A DNA stretch of 64,000 bases, taken from assembly GCA_009823505.1 (NCBI GenBank), contig VZQC01006319.1, positions 1,504,740 through 1,568,739 on the forward strand. Direction: 5' to 3'. The stretch is from Rhizomys pruinosus (lineage: Eukaryota > Chordata > Mammalia > Rodentia > Spalacidae). Below, one piece after another: positions 11,001 to 21,301 of the stretch (positions within the stretch are counted from its first letter, which is position 1; each line of letters begins with the position of its first letter). The notes beneath the pieces are model-generated. The model was not told the DNA's origin, searched no databases, and saw nothing but the letters and a program-made list of their open reading frames with translations. The position numbers and the translations under genes were made by a program.

Positions 11001-11091
11001 GTATTGTGCTCTTGTACAGAGGATTTGATCAAATACCACTTTTGTTTCCTTCATCCAGAGAACATTTCTGTAGGGCTTTTTATGCATTGCC

Positions 11092-11092
<1 letters not shown>

Positions 11093-11122
<30 letters not shown>

Positions 11123-11266
11123 TTGGTCTTTTCGAGACAGGGTCTCCCTGTAGCCCCGGCTGTCCTGGAACTCACTCTGTAGACCAGGCTGGCCTTGAAC
11201 TCAAAAAGATCCACCTGCCTCTGCCTCCCGAGTGCTAGGATTAAAAGCATGCGCCACCACGCCCGG
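11093..11266 (-). mobile_element. B1 SINE with (TTTA)n tail
   Basis: The target duplication TTTATGCATTGCCTT is present at 11,079 and again at 11,267. The A-tail has become eight TTTA units. The same target was used again by the next element. Confidence 0.95.
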
Positions 11267-11284
11267 TTTATGCATTGCCTTTTA

Positions 11285-12016
11285 TTTTATTTATTTATTT
11301 TTTGGGGGGCAGAGGAAAGGATTTATTCAGCTTACATCTCCTGGGTCACAGTTCATCACTTAGGGAGCTCAAGGCAGGAACTCAGGGCAGGAACTTGGAG
11401 GCAGGAGCTGAAGCACAGGCCATGGAGGAATGCTGTTCACTGGCTTGCTCCCCTGGCTCATGCCCAGCCTGCCTTTTTATATGGTACACAACAACCTGCC
11501 CACTCCATGTCAAGCCAGAAGCAGGATTTGGGAACGTGTAAGAGTCTCCTATATGGTTCCGGTGTTGAATGCATGAAGGGGTCACAGAGAGCAGCTGAGG
11601 TCTGTCACTATGAGAGGCCAGGAAAGGCCACTGGTCAGAGTGCAGCCTTGGTTGCAGTGAAGACCCCAGGATTCCAGGGGTCAGGAAGAGAAGCTGAGGT
11701 TTTGCATCAGGAGAGATTAGAAGGAACCTCACTCAGTTTCAGTGGCGACCCCAGCTTTTTGAAGATGCTGGGACCATGGAACTACCACCAAAAGCAGCGG
11801 CAGGTGTGGAATGGAGTCGGCCTGGGCCTGCAAGATGAGCTGTGTGTGCCACGGATGGCAGAGTCAGAGAGGGGGAGCTGCCAGCTAGTTCAAGGTCTCC
11901 AGCCTTGAACTACTTGCTGGACTTAGCTTTTGTTTGAGTGTGCCTGATTCTTCCCTTTGAAATAAGACAGTACTTGTTTTGGATTTTACAGCAGCCCACA
12001 GTGAAGAGACTTTTAA
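11285..12016 (-). mobile_element. Retroposed transcript ending in an LTR
   Basis: At the left is a T-rich tail (TTTATTTTATTTATTTTTT). Right of it, read on the minus strand, comes the 3' part of the LTR seen at 3,433 and 49,910, ending just after its AATAAA signal. Further right is about 500 bp matching 4,305-4,836. The whole is flanked by ATGCATTGCCTTTTA at 11,270-11,284 and 12,016-12,030, a long target duplication typical of L1-mediated retroposition. It therefore looks like an RNA polyadenylated at the LTR signal and reinserted. The non-LTR part has opposite orientation relative to the LTR compared with the 3.4-kb copy. Confidence 0.65.
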
Positions 12017-12030
12017 TGCATTGCCTTTTA

Positions 12031-12686
12031 AAATGCTCCTTCTAATTAGGACATCTTATTAGTTCGGGATGCCAGCCCAACCCCTGGTCAGAAGTACAAG
12101 GCTGACACTACCTTTAGTATCGTCTGACTGCTGATGAGGGTAACAGATCTCAGAGGTACTGGAACTTCCAGGAAGCAAAACCACTGGGTGCTTTCGGCTG
12201 GCTGCCCTTGACCTTCAGGTTTTGAGTACAGTGATAACCTCATAATTCCAACATACACACCGTGAGAAACTTCTCCCTGAGGACCTCCTGAATAGCTCAA
12301 ACCCCCCTTTTCCAAGCAAAACATTGCAAATTCACATTCCTTTATGCGAGGCTCAATTCCTTTGGTCTTATTAGAATACTGTGCCTCCTACTTCAGTAAC
12401 CTGAGGTGCCCCTGCCCATCCAAAACTACCTTGCTGGAAGAAAAGCCACAGAAATCTCCTCAGGGCAGCTGCTTCTCCTCTTCCTGTTGACAACAGGATG
12501 CGCTCAATGTAGCAGAACATTTACTGATGCCCATGCTCACTGGGACCAATTTATGCTCCATGCTGAGAGAGTCTTTGAGAGTGGACTGTGAAGGAGAAAA
12601 ATAAAAATGAAAAGCTAGTCTTCAGGCTTCTCTCTCTGTCAGGGCAGTGGGAGCCAGGGAGAGAACTCATTTGATCAATCAAAAGT
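12031..12686. other. Unique sequence, nothing recognised
   Basis: No repeat or coding signature. Open frames are 60-78 codons without homology that I recognise. Confidence 0.45.
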
Positions 12687-12948
12687 AGAGCTGGAGGGAC
12701 AACTCAGTCAGAAAAATACTTGTTGCTCAAGCAGGAGGCCTGACCCACGGGACCCTCACAAACAGCCAGGCCAGGTGACACATGTTTGTCATGTCAGCCC
12801 TGGGAGGAGGAGACAGGCAGATCCCTGGGGCCTGCCGGCCAGCCAGCCTACTTGGTGAGTTCAGACCAGCAAGAGACTTTCACTCAAAAGAGATGGTGGA
12901 CATTCTTGAGGAATGCGTGAGTGACTTCTGGCCTCCACATGCATACAC

Positions 12949-12950
<2 letters not shown>
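12687..12950 (+). mobile_element. B4-like composite SINE
   Basis: A tRNA-like head (GAGCTGGAGGGACAACTCAGTCAG) is followed by a B1-like middle (CATGTCAGCCCTGGGAGGAGGAGACAGGCAG), then a CA-rich tail. This is the ID-plus-B1 arrangement of B4. Confidence 0.6.
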
Positions 12951-12984
<34 letters not shown>

Positions 12985-12997
12985 CATACACACACAT
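12951..12997. repeat. (CA)n microsatellite
   Basis: About 20 CA units with CGCA and TACA interruptions. Confidence 0.95.
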
Positions 12998-13499
12998 GAC
13001 TTTCCAGGGGTACAACAGGGTGTTGTAGACTGAACTGTGTGTGAGTGAGGTGCAATAGGCTGAATTCTGGGCACAACACAGTGTCCTGGTAGTCACCAAG
13101 CACAGCCCTTCCAATGCCCTGAAGTTCAGTCTGTGATGTACGACTGCTTGAGTGCTCTCTGGGAGGGAAGGGAAAGCTCCACAGTTTTCTACAATGGTCA
13201 CATACAATGCCTACTCTACAATTTTAGCAAAACAGTGGAGGGACTGTGCTTGACACACAGGCCAGCCACCCCAGCTGCTTACATGTGGACAGAAAAGCAG
13301 CCTCAAGATACACTTGCCATTGACACCCTTGACCCTGACCCCATCACCTCTAGAGCTGTGTGGCCCTCATGCTGTACCAACTGTAGAGAACTCTGATAAC
13401 TATAGTTCCCTGGATCCAGGATTCAGTAGACTAAAGGTCAGAGCACATCTTTCTCCCAGAGTTCATACCTCTTTGGGGACTATGAGGAAGACCTGGATT
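12998..13499. other. Unique sequence
   Basis: No feature recognised. Confidence 0.4.
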
Positions 13500-13752
13500 T
13501 GGACTGGGCAGATGACTCAGTGGGTAAAGCACCTGCTAAGCAAGCCTGAGGACCTGAGTTTGGATTTCCAAAAGCCACATGATCCTAACACTGTGCAGTG
13601 AAATGGGAGGTGGAGCTAGCTGAATCCCGAAGAGCTTGCATCCAGCCAGCCTGACATATGCAGCATGGAGGTGAGGTCCAACATCCGTTTGTCTTCCAAC
13701 CTCCACACCCACCCACGGTATGGCACAGTCACACCTCAACTCACACCAATGA

Positions 13753-13786
<34 letters not shown>

Positions 13787-13792
13787 ACAGAA
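13500..13792 (+). mobile_element. tRNA-derived SINE ending in (CA)n
   Basis: GGACTGGGCAGATGACTCAGTGGGTAAAGCACCTGC, then CCTGAGGACCTGAGTTTGGAT, is an older tRNA-SINE head. The element ends in (CA)n at 13,754-13,788. Confidence 0.7.
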
Positions 13793-14137
13793 AAGCAAAG
13801 ATCTGCCATTTGCCTCCATGTTTACATGGACATTAAAGCTGCCTGATACCAGTTTAATTCTAGCACCCCTGGGTCCCCAAAGCAAGCCTCACAGGAGTAT
13901 GGATGGCAGGTCCTAGCTTCCTTGTGGTTGATTTTTCTCAAGTTGAGTCCCATTTTGATAGATCTGGACTGTATTTTATAAAAGAACAGATGGGCCATCC
14001 ATGGCTTGAATTCCTGAGACCCCTCTAATGAATTAACCATGGGGGAAGATCTGGGGCATTATACCATTTTGCCTATTTTTTTTTTTTAATTTTGCCTATC
14101 TTATTGTCAATCACTAAGCTCACATTGCTTCTGACAG
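13793..14137. other. Unique sequence upstream of possible exon
   Basis: Contains a T11 run (14,077-14,088) about 50 bases before a CAG at 14,135-14,137; the pyrimidine context immediately before the CAG is only moderate. Confidence 0.35.
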
Positions 14138-14281
14138 ATGATGCGGGCCTTCCGGACCAAGCCACCTACTCAGCACATCTCCACTGAGGTCAGTGAGGTA
14201 AACACCAGCATCTCAGGGATGGAACAGCTGATAAAAGTCCACTTCAAAGGCTACCATCGTTCCATCAATCCAGTCCTCTAG
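14138..14281 (+). CDS. Possible terminal coding exon (47 aa)
   Basis: An open frame of 47 codons starts right after an acceptor-like TTGCTTCTGACAG and ends at TAG 14,279-14,281. It begins ATGATGCGGGCC, so it could also be read from its own start. The peptide runs MMRAFRTKPPTQHIS... and ends ...FKGYHRSINPVL. It lies in the least repetitive part of the window, is not derived from any repeat I recognise, and has balanced codon composition. I do not recognise the protein. No partner exon was found upstream, so this could be chance. If real, it would be the 3' end of a gene whose other exons lie elsewhere. Confidence 0.2.
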   Translation: MMRAFRTKPPTQHISTEVSEVNTSISGMEQLIKVHFKGYHRSINPVL

Positions 14282-14796
14282 GCAAAGGGACAGGACATCT
14301 TAGGCTGTCTTGGAGGCACATCAAGGGGGAGGAGAGGAGAGAGCAGGAAGTGCAGGGCAGCTCCAATTTGGCATTCCTGTCTCCTGAAGTCTTTGATTTA
14401 TTTTTTCTCTGTCTTATGCCAAAGTGTTTCCAGCTTTGCCATGTCATTTTGTACAGAGCAGTGTTCAATTAACCAAAACATCAAACTGTGAAGACGGCTG
14501 CCCTGGCCTCCTGCAAGAATATATGCAAACCAGTCAACCTGAAGAGAACCAAATCCCACTTCCTGAACGTGATGACCCCTAAATCCAGCCTCACAAACTC
14601 CCCCAAGACCTCTGACCCTCTTAGTAGATTTCTTTCTTTCTCCAAGATGTAACTCTGAATTTCCCTCCCCTGGTGTGGCTCTTTCTCCAGGACTGCGGTG
14701 AATTTGGACTTTGCTTAACCCCAAGCACAGGAGAAGCTTAGAAGGGCTTCAGAGAATTAGTCCCTTCCAAGTGAGGGGCCTCCAGTCCTCCGAAGG
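14282..14796. other. Unique sequence
   Basis: Would be 3' UTR if the preceding exon is real. No AATAAA appears soon after the stop. No repeat recognised. Confidence 0.35.
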
Positions 14797-14841
14797 TCTC
14801 TCTCTCTCTCTCTCTCTCTCGCTCTCTCTCTCTCTCTCCAC
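14797..14841. repeat. (CT)n microsatellite
   Basis: About 20 CT units, one CG interruption. Confidence 0.95.
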
Positions 14842-15470
14842 CCTTTCGCCTACTCTATCTTGCCAAACGTTCTTTCTTTTTCAACCATGATGTGGAAGAA
14901 TACGCTGTACCATTACAGGGAAACGTGAAACTGGAAGTCAGCCTGTTAAAATGAGCCAGATTCAGAAAGAAAAATACTGCACATTGTCTCTCATGCATGA
15001 TATCTTGTCAGTGAATACCTGGGGGTTAATGCACAGACAGTCCGTGTAGTCCTGGTTTCCCCTGAGCTGAAGCTTATGTGTTTTCAATTGGAGAGGGTGG
15101 TTTTGTTTGTTTGTTTGTTTTGAGTTGCAGAAATGTTTTGCAAGTTCATTCCTTTCCTTGAATCAAGAGTTTGGAGAACTGGGCCAGTAATTCTCCCACA
15201 GATCAGGAGATGAACTCCCAGGCCTGCTTACAAAGCCCTGGGTCTCACGATATCTCCTCACTAGCTTCCTCCATTGTCTCCTTCATCCATGAAAATAGTC
15301 CCCTCCACTTATGTACATGCATATGTACATGCATACACATATTTAAACCTAAATTCCTTTATAGCCCTTTCCTACCTTCAGACATCTTCATGCCCATATG
15401 CATGTTTAAATCTAGGTTCCAACTATGAAAGAAATTGGGTGCTATCGACTTTCCTTTAAAAAAAAATTGG
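14842..15470. other. Unique sequence
   Basis: Contains a short (GTTT)n at 15,102-15,120; otherwise nothing recognised. Confidence 0.4.
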
Positions 15471-15475
15471 TTTAT

Positions 15476-15700
15476 GGGGCTGGAGAGATGGCTCAGCAGT
15501 TAAGAGCACCGACTGCTCTTGCAGAGAACCCAGGTTCAATCCCCAGCACCCACATGGTGGCTGAGAACCGTCTTTAACTCCAGTTCCAGGGGAATCTGAT
15601 GTCCTCTTCTGACCTCCACGGCATTGCATGACACAGGTGCACCAACCTCACGCAGACAGTACATTCATACACATAAAAAATAAAAAATTAAAAATACTTA
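15476..15700 (+). mobile_element. B3-type SINE
   Basis: Complete forward copy from GGGGCTGGAGAGATGGCTCAG to the AT-rich tail. TTGGTTT(T)AT occurs on both sides (15,466 and 15,707), a likely target duplication. Confidence 0.92.
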
Positions 15701-15711
15701 AAAGAATTGGT

Positions 15712-15912
15712 TTTATCCTATGCATATGAGTGTTTGCCTGCATGTATGTATATGCACCACGTCCATGCAGTGCCCTCTGAGGCTAGAAGGCGGCATCAGA
15801 TTCCTTGAAACTGGAGCTACAGGTGGTTATGGGCCAACCTGTGGGTGCTGGAACGGAGCCCAGGTCCTCAGCAAGAACAAGTGCTTTTAACTGCAGAGCT
15901 TCCTCCAGCCCA
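15712..15912 (-). mobile_element. B3-type SINE, older
   Basis: Reverse copy ending GCAGAGCTTCCTCCAGCCCA. Divergence is higher than in the forward copy just before it. Confidence 0.8.
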
Positions 15913-16264
15913 TGTTACTCTTTCGCTGAGTCTGGCTCATTTCTCGTCACAGCATGGCCTCTAGTTTCCACCCTTTTCCTGCAAGTGACGCTGCCCGTTT
16001 CTCTTTACAGCTAAATAAAATTCCATTGTATCCGTGCAGCTCACTTTCCCTCTCCATTTCCCTGTTGATAGGCGTCTCAGCCAGTTCCACGTCTTGGCTC
16101 CTATGAACAGTGCAGCAGTCTGCACGGATGTGCACGTATCTCTGTGGTCAGGTACTTCTCAAAGGACAATGGAGTGATCTAAATACATCCACATGTTTCT
16201 TCAACCACCACCATTAGCTGGCTTCCAAACACTTGCATCACTTGCTAAAGGGTTCTTGTTGGCG
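15913..16264. other. Unique sequence
   Basis: Phrases such as AGCTAAATAAAATTCCATTGTATCC resemble L1-associated DNA, but this is not firm. Confidence 0.35.
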
Positions 16265-17200
16265 GACTTGGGGAATCTGAGCTGGGATGGGATGGACTGG
16301 AAGAGTAGCACTCTTTTAATATAATTGGAGGATGTTATGCAACTAGTAATGGAGGAAACCAGTTGATGACCTTACCCCACTACAAATCCTATGAGCCACA
16401 ACAGTGACTAGCCCAGCAAAATATGTCCATTAATCAACTGTGGCACTTTGATCACAGGAGTAACCGGTAGCTTTCTAGTTGGATTTAAGGCCCACTCAAT
16501 AGGAGAGACTCCATGCCTGGTACTATAAACTTAGCAAATACCCATGTCTAGAAGGTCACGGACTCTAGAGAAGAACCTACCACTGCCACTTTCCTAAGCC
16601 AATGTAATTTCTAACTGTATTCTAAAGAATTATCTTCATACCCACAGATAAGCATATTTCTCCCCACTCATCAAAGAACCTTCTTTTTGCAACAGATGAA
16701 GTTCCAAAACTGCTCAAAATCCAGAAAACGAGTGACTAGGGGGTGCCTAGCCCCAACTGCTATATCTACAATGCTTTTGCACCTAAGGCTGAGGGAATGT
16801 TGTTGAAGTGGGGGGCGGGGTAAGGGCCAGAGGCCTGGTGCGCCTGCCGTGGATGGTGTATTTGAGACACGCAGGGAAGCCACACCCATGAAATCTCAAC
16901 GGAAGGCTTACCTAGACAATATCTGATTGATGAGAACACCAGCTGACATGCCTCGGGAAATTTCACAAGGTTCCAGAGCTACATGAAGAGCTATAGACAG
17001 ACAGTGGCTGCTGAGGGACGGAGGATCAGTTTATGTAACAATGTTAATTAAGGGAAGAGGTCATGAAGGGGGGGGGGTTGGAGTCAGGAGATGGTGGAGT
17101 GATATAAACACAGTATTTATGTATGAAATTTTCAAAAAAATCTAAAAAACCCCATATCAAAACAGAATCACCCCCCCAAAACAACAACAAAAAAACAAAA
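16265..17200 (+). mobile_element. L1 (Lx-like) 3' region
   Basis: Contains GGATTTAAGGCCCACTCAAT, CATGCCTGGTACTATAAACT and TAGCAAATACCCATG, parallel to 2,114-2,200. A purine-rich stretch (GAAGGGGGGGGGTTGGAG) and an A-rich end with AAACAAAACAAAAAAAC follow. Non-coding. Confidence 0.6.
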
Positions 17201-17427
17201 CAAAAAAACAAACAAAGACAAAACAGAATCTCTGTTCATGTCTGCAGTCCCCACCCATCCCACTCTCCTAAGAATCTGCCTCTGTGGATTTTCCTGGGCT
17301 GGGTACTTCATGCCAACAAAACCATACAACATATGGCCTTCTGTGTCGACCTTGCTTCATGTAACAGTGTGACATATATCAATGCTCTATTATTTTTTAA
17401 AAAGCCTTTTTTTAAAGAATAAATTTG

Positions 17428-17640
17428 TGGGTCTGGAGAGATGGCTTAGTGGTCAAGAACATTGGCTGCTCTTCAGAGGACCCAGGTTCGATTCCTAGCA
17501 CCCACATAGCCAACAAACATCAATAATTCCAGTTCTAGGTGATCTGATACCCTTTTCTGACCTTTGCAGGCATTGCATGACATGGGTGCACTTGCACACA
17601 TACAGGCAATCTCATAAATGTAAAATAAAAATAATAAATA
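17428..17640 (+). mobile_element. B3-type SINE
   Basis: Forward, with some internal divergence (CATAGCCAACAAACATCAATAA) and an AATAAATA tail. Confidence 0.9.
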
Positions 17641-17644
17641 CAAC

Positions 17645-17795
17645 TTTTTTTGGTCTTTTTGAGACAGGGGCTCCGAGTAGCCCAGCTGTCCTAGAACTCA
17701 CTATGTAGACCAAGCTGGCCTTGAACTCACAGAGATCTGCCTGCCTCTGCCTCCCAAGTGCTGGGATTAAAGGCATGCACCATCACACCAGGCAA
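17645..17795 (-). mobile_element. B1 SINE
   Basis: Complete reverse copy immediately after the B3 tail; the tail of the B3 may have been its target. Confidence 0.92.
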
Positions 17796-17814
17796 CAATT
17801 TTTTAAATAAATAA

Positions 17815-17974
17815 ATTTGTGTATGTGTGCATATATGTGGGGAGTACGTGTAACATAGTGCATATGTGGTAATCAGAGGACAATTTTCTGGGGTCAATTC
17901 TCTTCTTCCACATGAGTCCTGGGAATTGAACTCTGATTGCTGGATTTGCACAGCAGATGTCTTTACCCTGCGAG
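17815..17974 (-). mobile_element. tRNA-derived SINE, old
   Basis: TGTGTGCATATATGTGG, ATCAGAGGACAATTTTCTGG and GGGAATTGAACTCTGATTGC mark a reverse B2/B3-superfamily member of another subfamily. Confidence 0.7.
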
Positions 17975-17989
17975 CCATCATTCACTTTT

Positions 17990-18208
17990 TAAAAATTTTT
18001 ATTTATTTTTTATGTATATGAGTGTACTGTCTGCATGTAGGTTTGTGCACCTGTGTCGTGCAATGCAGCGGTCAAAAGAGGGTGACGGATTCCCCTGGAA
18101 CTGGAGTTCAAGAGGGTTCTCAGCCGCCATGTGGGTGCTGGGGATCGAACCCGGGTCCTCTGCAAGAGCAGTCGGTGCTCTTAACCACTAGGCCATCTCC
18201 CCAGCCCC
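17990..18208 (-). mobile_element. B3-type SINE with target duplication
   Basis: Young reverse copy. CCATCATTC(A/G)CTTTT flanks it at 17,975-17,989 and 18,209-18,223. Confidence 0.95.
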
Positions 18209-18223
18209 CCATCATTCGCTTTT

Positions 18224-18372
18224 TTTTTTTTGTCTTTTCGAGACAGGGTCTCTCTGTAGCCCCGGCTGTCCTGGAACACACTCTGTAGACCAGGCAGGCC
18301 TTGAACTCACAAAGATCCACCTGTTTCTGCCTCCCAAGTGCTAGGATTAAAGGCGTGCGCCACCACACCCGG
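18224..18372 (-). mobile_element. B1 SINE at the same target as the B3
   Basis: Flanked by CCATCATTCGCTTTT at 18,209-18,223 and 18,373-18,387. The left flank is the right target duplication of the preceding B3. Confidence 0.95.
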
Positions 18373-18475
18373 CCATCATTCGCTTTTATAGATGGTCAGC
18401 GTCCTGTGCTGTGCACCTGCAGGTTCTATGAGCACTCACCAGCTGAGCTGTGAACATTTGCGTTGTTCCTACTTT

Positions 18476-18558
18476 TTTCTTTTTTTTTTTTGGTCTTTTT
18501 GAGACAGGGTCTCCCTTTAGTCCCAGCTGGCCTGGAGCTCGCTATGTAGACCAGGCTT
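18476..18558 (-). mobile_element. B1 SINE, 5'-truncated with target duplication
   Basis: Only the B1 3' half is present, stopping at TGTAGACCAGGC. TTGTTCCTACTTTTT flanks both ends, so truncation happened at insertion. Confidence 0.92.
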
Positions 18559-18632
18559 GTTCCTACTTTTTTATAGGCTATAAATGATAGGAACATTAGT
18601 TTACACATTTTTGTGTTCTCTATTTTTTTGGG

Positions 18633-18697
18633 GTGTGTGTGTGTGTGTGTGTGTGTGCGTGTGTTCCGTGTGGATGTCAGAGGTTGACATTGGATGA

Positions 18698-18735
<38 letters not shown>

Positions 18736-18762
18736 CTCTCTCTCTCTCTCTCTCTCTCTCCT
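18633..18762. repeat. (TG)n and (CT)n microsatellites
   Basis: (TG)n at 18,633-18,662 and (CT)n at 18,700-18,762 with one TTG break, separated by about 40 bases. Confidence 0.95.
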
Positions 18763-18763
18763 T

Positions 18764-18960
18764 TTCTCGAGACAGTCTCACCATGAACCTTCAGCTCATG
18801 TTTCATCTAGACCATCTGACCAATGAGCTTCAGTGACCTGTCTGTCTCCACCTTGGATCAGTGCTGGGGGTCCAGGCATATGCTATGGCCTCCAGTGCTT
18901 ACACAGGGTTTGGGGATCCAGACTCAAGTCCTCACCTTTGTGTGCCAACTGAGCCTTATT
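18764..18960 (-). mobile_element. Old B4/B1-related SINE
   Basis: CTCGAGACAGTCTCACCATGAAC to GTCCTCACCTTTGTGTGCCAACTGAGCC: a B1-like start joined to a tRNA-like end, in reverse. Confidence 0.6.
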
Positions 18961-19260
18961 CATTCCTAGGACGGTCACATTTAGAACTTGATAGCAGGTG
19001 GCCATACCATTTCACAGTCCTCTGACTTCTCCACATCCTCATCAATGCTTGTTGCTGTCTCCCCTAGACAACAGCCATGTTCCTGAGCATGAAGCAGAAT
19101 ATGTAGCATTTTATGTGATCACAAAGAAGGACTAGGGATGCATGTGCATGTGACTGCCTGTGCACACACAGCACAGCTCTTGAAGGGAGTGGAGCAATGA
19201 CAGGGCTGGTCTCCAGAGCAGAGACTGGCAGCTGGTGTTCAGATACTTTATGCTGACCAT
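18961..19260. other. Unique sequence
   Basis: No feature recognised. Confidence 0.4.
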
Positions 19261-19600
19261 ACCACATACATGCACATTACATACATATACACTACACATA
19301 TACACATACACATATACCATACAGATGTACACCACACACATGCATACCACATACATGCACATTACATACACTGCACATATATACACACACATATACCACG
19401 CACATACACACCATATATATGCCACACATGTCAAACATGTATACCCACCACACCCACGCACATACACACCACACATATAGCACACATACAGGCATACTGC
19501 ACATACACACATATGTACCATGTATATACACCACACCCATATACACACAGCACACACATACACACACAGCATACATGCTCACACATACACCACATACAAT
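19261..19600. repeat. CA-rich low-complexity block
   Basis: Irregular ACACAT/ACATAC/ACACCA repetition without a fixed period. All three forward frames give Thr/His/Tyr/Ile-rich strings, which are compositional. Confidence 0.93.
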
Positions 19601-19704
19601 TTAAAATGACAAGGAGCCCATTACCATAGTAAAGTTTCAAGAAGTTCATCTTCTAGCCAAGAAAGAAGGCTGTTGATATGTCTGAGTTAATGGAAGAACA
19701 TGTT

Positions 19705-19918
19705 TAAAATTTATTATTTTTATTTTATGTATGTGTGTATTGCCTGCATGTAAGTACACCTGTGTTGTGCAGTGCCCATGGAAGTCAGAAGAGGGCAGCA
19801 AATTACCTGGAACTGGCATTTCCGACAGTTGTCAGCTGCCAGGTGGGTGCTAGGAATAGAATCCGGATCCTCTGCAAGAGTAGCTGGTGCTCTAACCACT
19901 GAGCCATCTCTCCAACCC
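19705..19918 (-). mobile_element. B3-type SINE
   Basis: Reverse copy from TTATTATTTTTATTTTATG to CTGAGCCATCTCTCCAACCCC. Confidence 0.9.
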
Positions 19919-20167
19919 CAAGGGAAGAGTTTGTTGTTGCAGCATCTATAGAAACATCTAGAAAATATTAGGCTGGCATTGGGATAGTGATTGGAAATCT
20001 TCAGGATACAGAAATGCGTCAGCAACCCACAGAAACCAAGGCATAAATTCAAGTCCAGTTGTTCACTTGAGAGGTCCAGGCTGTTTGAAGTGTAGGCTGA
20101 AGAATTTGCTCCTATGAATAGTTTGTACCAAGCAACAACAGGTGTGAGAATATTTTTAAAGAAGCTG

Positions 20168-20221
20168 CAGAGGGGTTGGGTTGGGGCTCAGTTGGTGGAG
20201 CACTTGGGCTGCATTTGCATC

Positions 20222-20263
<42 letters not shown>

Positions 20264-20350
20264 GATGAAAAGCTGTGTATGCTGGTATGTGCCTGTAATC
20301 TCAGCAGTGTGGAAGCTGGGATAAGGGCATGGGCAACAGAGTAAGATCCT
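20168..20350 (+). mobile_element. ID/B4-like SINE with internal (CA)n
   Basis: An ID-like head (GGTTGGGGCTCAGTTGGTGGAGCAC) is followed by (CA)20 at 20,222-20,260, then a B1-like part (GCTGGTATGTGCCTGTAATCTCAGC) and A-rich end. Confidence 0.65.
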
Positions 20351-21240
20351 GCTTCAAAAAGAAGGGAAGGAGGAGGGGGGAAATAGAGAGGGAGAGGATG
20401 AGGAGAAGGATAGAAAATGGGCACAGTTGAAAGTGGACTCTACTAAGATGTGTTACAACTGGCGACTACTGTGTGTGGAGGCAGAAGAGGCTTAGCTGGG
20501 AGAACAGGTGGCCTCCCAGGACATGTACCGGCTTCAAGGGTTAGGGAATTCACAGTATCACGTATTGGTAGTTATTTTCAGGAAAACATTTGAACTATTC
20601 AAGTGAACATTTAAGCAGCACTATTAACAGTGGGTTTACCCTTGTGGAGTTATCATCAGTACCATGACATGTTGTGCCAAACAGGACGGATATCTTGACT
20701 TGTCCCTCCACACAGACTGTGAAGGCTCATTGACATTCTGGAGTTCGGTTGAGATAGTATCAGCTCAGAGTGAAGACTGAAGTTTTTCCAAACAAAAAGG
20801 ACATTTAAAAAATACTTGCTACTGTAATAAATAGCTTAGAAGTTATATTTTTCTATGGACTTAAAATGTTTTTTAAAAAAACCAGAATAACATAAAAAGC
20901 CAACTCTATGCTTATATGCAAAACCTGCATTGTGGCAAAGTCACCTTGACTTTATTGTGTTTGATTCAGAAATCATATTAAGCTTCTTTGTACACCGTCC
21001 ATGCTACTGAAAATTTAAACATGAATCTGGGGTGATAGTTTATTCAGTAAAATGCCTGAAGCATGAGAAGGAAGATCTGAACCCAGCACCCATGCCTTAG
21101 AGCAGGGGCAGGGAGAGACAGGAGGGTTCCTGAGACGCATCACCGGCCGACTGACCAAATGGAGAAACTTTAGGTTCAGTGAGAGACCCAGTCTTCAAAA
21201 ACAAAGGTGGAGAGCACCTGACATCAACCCTGGACTCCTG
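20351..21240. other. Unique sequence
   Basis: A purine-rich stretch (20,356-20,410) then unique DNA. Around 21,030-21,235 there are faint tRNA-SINE phrases (CAGTAAAATGCCTGAAGCATG). Nothing else recognised. Confidence 0.4.
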
Positions 21241-21245
21241 CATAT

Positions 21246-21292
<47 letters not shown>

Positions 21293-21301
21293 ACACACAC
21301 G
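21246..21301. repeat. (CA)n microsatellite
   Basis: About 27 CA units with one TA interruption. Confidence 0.97.

Noticed and set aside
11195..11908. Open frame of 237 codons, plus strand
   Set aside because: Starts inside a reverse B1, crosses a target duplication and continues antisense to the retroposed LTR transcript; no domain, no promoter.
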